Shown one piece after another: positions 1 to 5,278 of a stretch of 13,351 nucleotides of DNA; positions within the stretch are counted from its first letter, which is position 1, and every line of letters begins with the position of its first letter. Made by a program: the position numbers and the translations under genes. The stretch lies in contig SFQP01000093.1 of NCBI GenBank assembly GCA_004562975.1, positions 1 through 13,351 of the forward strand, given 5' to 3'. Under the pieces are notes generated by a model, which saw only the letters and a list, made by a program, of their open reading frames with translations, was not told where the DNA came from and searched no databases. This DNA comes from a bacterium (GTDB lineage: Bacteria; Bacteroidota; Bacteroidia; Bacteroidales; Bacteroidaceae).

Positions 1-1
1 C

Positions 2-412
2 TTCTCGGCTTGCTTCGGCCAGGCCTTCCTCGAACTGCACCCCACGAAGTATGCTGCCGAATTGGTGAAGAAGATGGAAGCCAACGGTGCCAAGGCTTAT
101 CTCGTTAACACGGGTTGGAACGGTACGGGCAAGCGCATCTCCATCCGCGATACGCGCGGTATCATTGATGCTATCCTTGACGGTTCCATCGACAAGGCTC
201 CCACGAAGGTTGTTCCCTTCTTCAACTTCGTAGTGCCCACTGAACTCCCCGGCGTTGACCCCAACATCCTCGATCCCCGCGACACTTACGCAGAAGTTGC
301 CCAGTGGGAAGAGAAGGCCAAGGACCTCGCTGCCCGCTTCATCAAGAACTTCGTGAAGTATCAGGGCAACGAAGCCGGTAAGGCTCTCGTGGCTGCAGGT
401 CCCCAGCTCTAA
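2..412 (+). CDS. pckA: Phosphoenolpyruvate carboxykinase (ATP), C-terminal part; 5' end outside window
   Basis: Cytosolic enzyme interconverting oxaloacetate + ATP and PEP + CO2 + ADP. In gut Bacteroidales it commonly works in the CO2-fixing direction on the path to fumarate and succinate (family knowledge). The open frame enters from the window edge and codes for about 136 residues, roughly the last quarter of a family that is usually near 535 residues. Directly visible is the highly conserved stretch [18 protein letters not shown], which matches ATP-type PEPCK near its C-terminus, followed by a [14 protein letters not shown] segment and a helical end. The frame has no lesion in the visible part, stops with TAA, and is followed 40 bases later by a strong hairpin terminator, so it ends its transcription unit. 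An in-frame TTG and ATG near position 62-75 are internal codons, not starts. Confidence 0.96.
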   Translation, partial: FSACFGQAFLELHPTKYAAELVKKMEANGAKAYLVNTGWNGTGKRISIRDTRGIIDAILDGSIDKAPTKVVPFFNFVVPTELPGVDPNILDPRDTYAEVAQWEEKAKDLAARFIKNFVKYQGNEAGKALVAAGPQL

Positions 413-452
413 TCGCTAAGGACAACGACCAAATCACTTTTGAACAAGATAT

Positions 453-502
453 AATAAGCAGGAGGGCTGCCCTAAGGCGGTTTCCTCCTGCTTATTTTGT
501 TT
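453..502 (+). terminator. Intrinsic terminator of pckA
   Basis: A perfect 13-base-pair stem (453-465 with 484-496, arm AATAAGCAGGAGG) with an 18-base loop. The 3' arm runs into a T-rich stretch, ATTTTGTTT. It lies 40 bases after the pckA stop. Confidence 0.88.
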
Positions 503-549
503 GCAAATCACCCATTAGTTAAATATTTATATTATTAAAAGTTAAAATC

Positions 550-569
550 GGGGGGTAATTTTTAATATG
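550..569 (+). promoter_or_regulatory. G6-TA-T-rich motif, copy 1
   Basis: GGGGGGTAATTTTTAATATG. It matches 17 of 20 positions with a motif at 5161-5180 in another gap of this window. It sits 11 bases before a TATATTTG box. The role is unknown; a regulator site or upstream promoter element is only an inference. Confidence 0.35.
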
Positions 570-580
570 CCATAATTGTC

Positions 581-588
581 TATATTTG
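581..588 (+). promoter_or_regulatory. Possible -7 box of an orphan promoter
   Basis: TATATTTG fits the Bacteroidota -7 consensus TAnnTTTG. No TTTG lies at the expected -33 position (the bases there are T-rich), so support is partial. Transcription from here would cross the structured gap at 595-900 and then run into floA. Confidence 0.35.
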
Positions 589-817
589 TCGCACGAATGT
601 AAACAACAGATGCTGCCTCACGGAATTTTGGTACGCCAAGAGATGAAAAATATACTTGCCGGAAAATGATTTTCGCTTTTGTTCGTTGTTTCAGGGATTG
701 TCTGCGTTCATGCACCGCCGTCTGCGGTGTCGCTTTTCCACAGCGTGTCAGCAGTATTCCCATGCGCCGCGAAAGGTTCCTGACTTTTCGCGGCGAAAAT
801 TGTATTATAAGTGCAGG

Positions 818-868
818 CCGTATGGGATAAGGGGCAGTAGAAAGCTGGGGCATAGTCCGTATGGGATA
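818..868 (+). repeat. Direct repeat CCGTATGGGATA, two copies 39 bases apart
   Basis: CCGTATGGGATA occurs at 818-829 and 857-868, each followed by a G-rich run. The function is unknown. It could be a binding site pair or part of a structured RNA. Confidence 0.5.
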
Positions 869-938
869 GGGTCAGGGGCGCGGTGATAAATATTCGTTAC
901 AAAAGTCTTGGAATGTATGAAGTGAGCCACATTTTTTT

Positions 939-946
939 TACATTTG
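939..946 (+). promoter_or_regulatory. Probable floA promoter, -7 box
   Basis: TACATTTG is an exact match to TAnnTTTG. It places the transcript start near 952-954 and gives a leader of about 55 bases before the floA ATG. The -33 region is weak (TATG rather than TTTG at 916-919). Confidence 0.5.
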
Positions 947-1008
947 CAAACGTAGGGTTATTTCCCGCGAGCTCTTTAACAGATAAATCATCCTAAATTT
1001 TTTCAGCC

Positions 1009-2013
1009 ATGGATTTCTTTCTTTTTGACGACCCCATTGTCATGGTGAGCATCGCTTTTGCTGCCATCATCCTGTTGTCCATCTTCTTCCATTTCGTTCC
1101 CTTTTTCCTTTGGCTTTCCGCCAAGGTGTCGGGCGTACACATTTCGCTGATTCAGCTCTTTTTGATGCGCATCCGCAATGTGCCGCCCAGCGTCATCGTT
1201 CCCAGCCTTATTGAGGCTCACAAGGCCGGTTTGCGCAGCATCACGCGCGACAATCTGGAGGCCCACTACATGACGGGTGGCCATGTGCAGCGCGTGGTCC
1301 ACGCCTTGGTTTCCGCCTCCAAGGCCAACATTGACCTGAGTTTCGAGAAAGCCACCGCCATTGACCTTGCCGGTCGTGACGTGTTCGAGGCCGTACAGAC
1401 GAGCGTCAATCCCAAGGTCATTGACACCCCTCCTGTGGCCGCAGTGGCAAAGAACGGCATCCAGCTCATAGCCAAAGCCCGCGTAACGGTGCGTGCCAAT
1501 ATCCACCAGTTGGTGGGCGGTGCCGGCGAGGACACCATCCTGGCCCGTGTCGGCGAGGGTATAGTGTCCAGCATCGGTTCGGCCGAGACACACGAGCAGG
1601 TGCTTGAAAATCCCGACTCCATTTCCAAGCTGGTACTCTCCAAAGGACTTGATGCGGGCACCGCCTATGAAATCCTCTCCATTGACATTGCCGACATCGA
1701 CGTTGGCAAGAACATCGGTGCTACCCTGCAGATGGATCAGGCCAATGCCGACAAGAACATTGCCCAGGCCAAGGCTGAGGAACGCCGCGCCATGGCCGTG
1801 GCCACCGAACAGGAAATGATAGCTCGTGCCCAGGAAGCCCGTGCCGAAGTCATCCAGGCTGAGGCAGAAGTGCCCAAGGCACTGGCTCAGGCCCTGCGCG
1901 AAGGAAACATGGGTTTCATGGACTATTATCGCTTAGAAAACCTCAAGGGCGATACTGCCATGCGCGAAACCATCTCCAAAATCAATCCGGCTGACGTGCT
2001 GGGTAAGAAATAG
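1009..2013 (+). CDS. floA: Flotillin-like protein FloA (UPF0365, SPFH family)
   Basis: Membrane scaffold protein that in Bacillus subtilis forms lipid-microdomain foci (family knowledge). At 334 residues it has nearly the same length as B. subtilis FloA. Residues about 9-36 form one long hydrophobic membrane segment, followed by the family-typical stretch [20 protein letters not shown]. Residues about 60-235 form the SPFH/PHB domain, including [23 protein letters not shown] sequence. Residues about 243-290 are an Ala/Glu/Gln-rich coiled coil ([17 protein letters not shown]), and the tail [18 protein letters not shown] is characteristic of the family. The ATG at 1009 gives the membrane segment at the right place, and no better upstream start exists. 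The gene has its own candidate promoter and its own terminator. The NfeD-like partner often encoded next to floA is not beside it here. Confidence 0.95.
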   Translation: MDFFLFDDPIVMVSIAFAAIILLSIFFHFVPFFLWLSAKVSGVHISLIQLFLMRIRNVPPSVIVPSLIEAHKAGLRSITRDNLEAHYMTGGHVQRVVHALVSASKANIDLSFEKATAIDLAGRDVFEAVQTSVNPKVIDTPPVAAVAKNGIQLIAKARVTVRANIHQLVGGAGEDTILARVGEGIVSSIGSAETHEQVLENPDSISKLVLSKGLDAGTAYEILSIDIADIDVGKNIGATLQMDQANADKNIAQAKAEERRAMAVATEQEMIARAQEARAEVIQAEAEVPKALAQALREGNMGFMDYYRLENLKGDTAMRETISKINPADVLGKK

Positions 2014-2081
2014 GCATTCCTGTTAGCTGAGTAGCGGTAGCCGGGCACAGGGGCTCCGGAAGATGCCGAGCAGGACATTAT

Positions 2082-2129
2082 AAACGGCATCCGCAACTCC
2101 CGGTAAGGGGAGGCTTGCGGATGCCGTTT
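2082..2129. terminator. Terminator of floA, shared with the convergent operon
   Basis: A perfect 15-bp outer stem (2082-2096 with 2115-2129, arm AAACGGCATCCGCAA) with an inner 5-bp stem (CTCCC 2097-2101 with GGGAG 2108-2112). It is flanked by TTTG on the + side and TTTATAATG on the - side. It lies 69 bases after the floA stop and 91 bases beyond the stop of the convergent ABM gene, so it can serve both directions. Confidence 0.85.
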
Positions 2130-2151
2130 GTGTGATTGTTGCGTTGATGTC

Positions 2152-2196
2152 TTTCGGAAGTTCCGGATTTTCTGGATATTCCGGATATTCCGGACA
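2152..2196. repeat. Five tandem 9-base units, TTCCGGATA type
   Basis: Units at 2152, 2161, 2170, 2179 and 2188 read TTTCGGAAG, TTCCGGATT, TTCTGGATA, TTCCGGATA and TTCCGGACA. The flanks GATGTC (2146-2151) and GACATC (2193-2198) can pair, so the array can also fold as a hairpin. It lies between the ABM stop and the shared terminator. Confidence 0.7.
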
Positions 2197-2219
2197 TCAG
2201 GCTGCAGTTCGGGCGTGCT

Positions 2220-2504
2220 TTACTTTTCGGGAAAAGCGAACTGTTCCAGCTTGAGCGCGCCGAGCCTTTCGAGCTGCGAAACATACTCCTTGAAGTGCGG
2301 AGCCTCCATGTGCTTTTTCAGCGCGTTCTCATCTGTCCATGTTTCGCAAATCATGAAGATGTCGGGGCGCGAGGCACTCTCGAACGTGTCATAGGAGATG
2401 CAACCTTCGTCCTGCTGCGATTTCGCCGTCAGGGCGAGGGCGGCTTGGAGAGCCTCGTCGTATTTGCCCTCGTCAGCCTTGAAGAAGCAATTCAGTCTGA
2501 GCAT
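2220..2504 (-). CDS. Small ABM-family monooxygenase-like protein (YgiN-type)
   Basis: Ninety-four residues, the usual size for a single antibiotic-biosynthesis-monooxygenase (ABM) domain of the dimeric ferredoxin-like fold. The visible pattern is typical: an N-terminal strand LRLNCFFKADEGK, a helix with a central DEGCISYDTFES, then FMICETWTDENALKKHM and APHFKEY. Family members act on quinones or other small aromatic compounds or have unknown substrates, and the exact reaction cannot be told here. The ATG at 2504 is chosen because it starts right at the first strand; the frame stays open further upstream, but that part overlaps the preceding gene. It is probably cytosolic, since no signal peptide is seen. 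It is the last gene of the likely operon with the outer-membrane protein (41-base gap) and the transporter. Confidence 0.86.
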   Translation of the reverse strand: MLRLNCFFKADEGKYDEALQAALALTAKSQQDEGCISYDTFESASRPDIFMICETWTDENALKKHMEAPHFKEYVSQLERLGALKLEQFAFPEK

Positions 2505-2545
2505 ATTGAAAGAAATTAAGCGTTGTTTCGGTGCCAGCCGTCGGT

Positions 2546-3187
2546 TTAGAAATAGTACGTCAGCTGAGCCTGGAAAGTATTCGTTTTGTATTCCAGCTGG
2601 TAGTCCTGCGAGTTGCCAGTGGTACCGCCCACGTTCTCGAACAACGTCTTGCCCACGTTTCCGAGCGCAAAGTTGTAACCGATGCCCACTTCGAGGTGTT
2701 TCAGCACCCGCACGCCGGCACCGATGTTCCAGGTCGTCGTCATGTTGCTCTTGTCGAAGTTGCCACCCGTGAGCGTGTTTTCCCACTTCATGTTCTGCAG
2801 GCCGAAGCCAAACTGCGGACCCGTGGCCACATAGACGCTGGCCAGACTGCTCAGTCCGATGTTGTAGCGCAGGTTGATGGGAATTTCGATGGTGCGGTAC
2901 TTCTCGTTCTCGCCGCCGATGCTCAGGCTGCGTTCAGAGTATTGCAACGAAGCGTCCAGTCCGATGCCCAGCACCGTATTGAAAGTCACTTTGGGTCCAA
3001 CGTACCATCCCGCCTTGTTGTCGGTGGAAAGGTTCGAGTTGACACTGGCGGGCACATCGCCCGAGAGTTTCAGTTTCGACAGGTTCATGCCAGCTGTTAC
3101 ACCCCAGCTCAGCGATTGTGCGGCAGCGGGAGCAGCCACAACGAGCATCAGCACCAGGGCCGTGCAAAGAGTTGCGATTTTTTTCAT
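2546..3187 (-). CDS. Outer-membrane beta-barrel protein (porin-like, OMP_b-brl type)
   Basis: A 213-residue exported protein. Residues 1-23 are a clear signal peptide (MKKIATLCTALVLMLVV then AAPAAAQ). The mature part starts SLSWGVTAGMNLSKLKLSG, as in small Bacteroidota barrel proteins. It shows alternating amphipathic strands, including GWYVGPKVTFNTV, LQYSERSLSIGG, IEIPINLRYNIG, YVATGPQFGFGLQN and VGIGYNFALG. It ends in QLTYYF, and a C-terminal aromatic residue is the usual barrel-assembly signal. About eight strands fit the length. The role is unknown; small barrels of this sort may be channels, structural or adhesive. It lies 36 bases after the transporter stop and 41 bases before the ABM gene on the same strand, suggesting co-transcription. 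Confidence 0.9.
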   Translation of the reverse strand: MKKIATLCTALVLMLVVAAPAAAQSLSWGVTAGMNLSKLKLSGDVPASVNSNLSTDNKAGWYVGPKVTFNTVLGIGLDASLQYSERSLSIGGENEKYRTIEIPINLRYNIGLSSLASVYVATGPQFGFGLQNMKWENTLTGGNFDKSNMTTTWNIGAGVRVLKHLEVGIGYNFALGNVGKTLFENVGGTTGNSQDYQLEYKTNTFQAQLTYYF

Positions 3188-3223
3188 AATGCGGTTTTGT
3201 TTATAAAGTAAGAGATGAGTTGT

Positions 3224-4606
3224 TTAGAGCGGGAAGAAGAGCGGGATGGTGAGGATAGCCACCAGTCCCATGACGATTTGCAGCGGCAGACCCACCTTCA
3301 CGTAGTCCATGAAGTTATAATGTCCTGCGTTCATCACCATAGCGTTGGGCGGCGTACAGATAGGCGTGGCGAAGCAGGCACTTGCGGCCACGGCAGCCGT
3401 CATCATGAACGGCGTGGGCGAAACCCCCAGTCCCTCTGCGGCAGCCCAGGCGATGGGAGCCACGAGGATAGCGGTGGCCGAGTTGCTGATAAACGTGCTG
3501 AGGGCTGAAGTAACGAGATAAACGCCAGCCAGTGCGGCGTAGATGCCATATTCGTTGAGGCTCATGATACAGTTGTGGGCAATCCAGTCAGAGATACCCG
3601 TTTTGGAAAGCGCGGTAGACATAGGCATCATGGCAGCGATGAGTACGATACTTTCCCAGCCAATCATCTTGTATGCCGCGTCCACGCTGCGCACGCAGCG
3701 CGTCAGCACCATGAGCAGACCCGCGATAATCACGGCGGCCACGGGTTTCACCCCAATCTGGTCGGCAAATATCATGCAGACCACCATTGCCGTCATGATG
3801 ATAGCCGCCAGGGGTGCCTTGTGGTCCAGTGCCACACTCTCGTGGTCCTCCTGCGGCGAACCAATCACAATCCATTCGCGGTTTTTCTTCGCCATGCTCT
3901 CTATACCCTTCCATGCCCCGTGAACCAGCAGCATATCACCGTTTTTGATGTTCGAGTCGAGCACGTCTTCAAAGATATACTTGCCTTGTCGTTTGATGGC
4001 CAACACACTCACGCCGAAGCGTTCCTTGAAGTTAGCCTTGCGCAGCGGTCGGTTGATCATGGCCGACTCAGGCGAGATAAGCACCTCAGCCAGGCCGATT
4101 TCGTAGAAGTCCAGTTTACCCTTGCCCTCGCGTTCCTCGTCCTCGAACACCGCCAGGTTGTAGTCAAAGGCAAAAGTATTCACCTTCTCACGTTCGCCCA
4201 GCACATAGAGCGTATCCGTGTTTTGGAAAACGGTATCTGTCGAGACCGACTCTTGGATGTTAGGGCTAAACACCGAGCGGTTGGCACGGCGCACTTCCAG
4301 GATCGTCACGCCATACTTGCGGCGTATGTCGAGTTCGCCCACGGTACGTCCTTCCAGCGCCATGCTTCCCTCCTTGGCCTGGATCCGGAACACGAGGTCA
4401 TTGATATGGTATTCGTGGAGCAGGGAAGCCAGGCTCTGTTCCTCGCCTGTCTCCTCATGTTCCTTACTTTTTTTGCCGAGGAAATATTTGCAGAGCGGGT
4501 AGAGCATGACCAGTCCCACGCCGAGGCATATCAAGCCGATGGGCAGGAAGTCGAAGAAGGAGAAGCCCGGTTTGCCGTTGTCGCGCAGGTAGCCGTCGAC
4601 AATCAC
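3224..4606 (-). CDS. SLC13 family permease, C-terminal fragment with two RCK_C domains
   Basis: A 460-residue frame that opens with GTG at 4606, overlapping the stop of the N-terminal fragment by four bases. Residues 1-12 (VIVDGYLRDNGK) normally lie just after GTPPN in the family. Residues 20-44 are a membrane helix. Residues about 65-150 and 168-242 are two RCK_C (TrkA-C) domains, recognised by GRTVGELDIRRKYGVTILEV and RPLRKANFKERFGVSVLAIK; such domains regulate many anion and cation transporters. Residues about 265-460 are the second membrane half with ISNSATA (373-379) and TPICTPPN (414-421), the intact second motif pair. Substrates in the family include sulfate, dicarboxylates and other anions; none can be chosen here. 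It is followed after 36 bases by the outer-membrane protein gene. Confidence 0.82.
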   Translation of the reverse strand: MIVDGYLRDNGKPGFSFFDFLPIGLICLGVGLVMLYPLCKYFLGKKSKEHEETGEEQSLASLLHEYHINDLVFRIQAKEGSMALEGRTVGELDIRRKYGVTILEVRRANRSVFSPNIQESVSTDTVFQNTDTLYVLGEREKVNTFAFDYNLAVFEDEEREGKGKLDFYEIGLAEVLISPESAMINRPLRKANFKERFGVSVLAIKRQGKYIFEDVLDSNIKNGDMLLVHGAWKGIESMAKKNREWIVIGSPQEDHESVALDHKAPLAAIIMTAMVVCMIFADQIGVKPVAAVIIAGLLMVLTRCVRSVDAAYKMIGWESIVLIAAMMPMSTALSKTGISDWIAHNCIMSLNEYGIYAALAGVYLVTSALSTFISNSATAILVAPIAWAAAEGLGVSPTPFMMTAAVAASACFATPICTPPNAMVMNAGHYNFMDYVKVGLPLQIVMGLVAILTIPLFFPL

Positions 4607-4986
4607 GTACCCGTGTTGCTCACGAATGCCGCCACCACCGAGGTAACGAGCATCACGAGGAAGAAAAGCTTGATTTCGCTCGTGCCCGCCAGTTTCAGCA
4701 GGCGGCCCGAGATGATTTTGGCCAGGCCCGTCTGGAACACGGCGCCACCCACGATAAAGAGGCCGATCATCATCACCACGGCCGAGTTAGAGAAGCCGGC
4801 CAAGGCTTCAGACGGTGTGAGCACGTTGGTCACAAGCAAGAGAGCCATCGAGCTCAGCGCCACAATGTCGGAGCGCACCTTGTCTGCGATAAAGGCCACG
4901 ATAGTAAGGGCAAAAACAGCTATGACGATAGCTATCTGCCCTGCCGGCGAAGCAAAGTACTCCGCCATCTGAGTAAATATGTCCAT
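4603..4986 (-). CDS. SLC13 family permease, N-terminal fragment
   Basis: A 127-residue frame starting with ATG at 4986, close behind a good Bacteroidota promoter. Hydrophobic segments at about 18-35, 41-56, 69-88 and 105-122 are the first membrane helices of an SLC13/DASS transporter. Family patterns visible are DKVRSDIVALSSMALLL, GFSNSAVVMMIGLFIVGGAV and TGLAKIISGRLLKLAG. The frame ends abruptly just after FVSNTGT, the first half of the paired SNT / GTPPN signature, and stops at TGA. The continuation is in the next frame on the same strand, after a missing piece. By itself this fragment is not a full transport domain. Confidence 0.78.
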   Translation of the reverse strand: MDIFTQMAEYFASPAGQIAIVIAVFALTIVAFIADKVRSDIVALSSMALLLVTNVLTPSEALAGFSNSAVVMMIGLFIVGGAVFQTGLAKIISGRLLKLAGTSEIKLFFLVMLVTSVVAAFVSNTGT

Positions 4987-5008
4987 GATTGTTAAGAAAA
5001 TTTCGGAG

Positions 5009-5040
5009 CAAAAGTAGGTTTAGTTTTTCACATTGACAAA
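5009..5040 (-). promoter_or_regulatory. Promoter of the transporter / OMP / ABM operon
   Basis: Read on the - strand: TTTG (5037-5040), 20 bases, then TACTTTTG (5009-5016). This fits the Bacteroidota primary-sigma pattern TTTG-N19-21-TAnnTTTG. It implies a transcript start near 5003 and a leader of about 17 bases before the ATG at 4986. Confidence 0.75.
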
Positions 5041-5211
5041 CTTTTCCCCTAATAAGGCTGCCGAAGGGCATAAAGCGATGACGAAACGGTGAAGCAAAAC
5101 GTACGAGGCAGGGGTCAAATGGCTCATACCACCCTTTGAAATCCTAAAAAAACGTAATTAGGGGGGTATTTTGTTATATGGAGGGCAGCTCCTTCCGGCT
5201 GTCCAGACAAG
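5041..5211. other. Upstream region of the transporter operon with G6 motif
   Basis: No coding frame is supported. It holds the second G6 motif (5161-5180) and a 7-bp hairpin with one G-U pair (5183-5189 with 5198-5204). It lies between the operon promoter and the terminator of the neighbouring secreted-protein gene, so regulation of the transporter operon is the natural guess. Confidence 0.45.
5161..5180 (+). promoter_or_regulatory. G6-TA-T-rich motif, copy 2
   Basis: GGGGGGTATTTTGTTATATG, 17 of 20 positions identical to the copy at 550-569, with A-rich upstream flanks in both. It lies about 120 bases upstream of the -33 box of the transporter promoter and is inverted relative to it. Confidence 0.35.
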
Positions 5212-5252
5212 AAACGAGGGTGTGTCGTAACTGCTACGACACACCCTCGTTT
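5212..5252. terminator. Terminator after the 701-residue secreted protein gene
   Basis: A perfect 18-bp stem (5212-5229 with 5235-5252, arm AAACGAGGGTGTGTCGTA) with a 5-base loop. It lies 27 bases beyond the stop of the - strand gene ending at 5279. A short T-rich stretch, TTTCTTG, follows on the - strand. Confidence 0.82.
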
Positions 5253-5278
5253 TGATTAAGGGGGGCAATACAATGCTG

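Larger units (their letters stand above)
503..938. other. Gene-free gap between pckA terminator and floA promoter
   Basis: No convincing coding frame: the open frames here are short, lack family resemblance and cross predicted hairpins. The gap holds a G6 motif (550-569), a promoter-like TATATTTG (581-588), a 6-bp hairpin (CACCGC 713-718 with GCGGTG 724-729), a 10-bp hairpin (765-774 with 786-795) and a 12-base direct repeat (818-829 and 857-868). A small RNA or a decayed gene are both possible. I do not recognise tmRNA, RNase P RNA or SRP RNA signatures in it. Confidence 0.6.
3224..4986 (-). pseudogene. SLC13/DASS-family anion transporter, broken by an internal deletion
   Basis: Taken together, the two open frames at 4603-4986 and 3224-4606 are the two ends of one SLC13 permease of the type with two RCK_C (TrkA-C) domains between the membrane halves. 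The first frame ends in the conserved SNTGT and the second begins at VIVDGYL. In intact relatives about 36 residues lie between these points, including the end of the first motif pair, GTPPN. The frames differ by one base, so the lost length should be 1 more than a multiple of 3. The junction reads GTGA, where GTG and TGA overlap. The protein would lack one of the two substrate/sodium-binding hairpins and is unlikely to work. An assembly error is an alternative. Confidence 0.72.

Noticed and set aside
735..745. DnaA box-like TTTTCCACA
   Set aside because: A single inexact copy without other origin features or dnaA/dnaN neighbours.
656..886. 76-residue + strand open frame in the pckA-floA gap
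   Set aside because: It runs through two GC-rich hairpins and a direct repeat, is Arg-rich, and shows no recognisable domain.
4603..4606. GTGA overlap as true translational coupling of two separate membrane proteins
   Set aside because: The two frames are the two ends of one known family, with a conserved segment missing exactly at the junction. A deletion explains the overlap better.
3575..4972. Long + strand open frame of 465 residues opposite the transporter
   Set aside because: His/Arg-rich antisense shadow; the - strand codes for clear SLC13 and RCK_C motifs.
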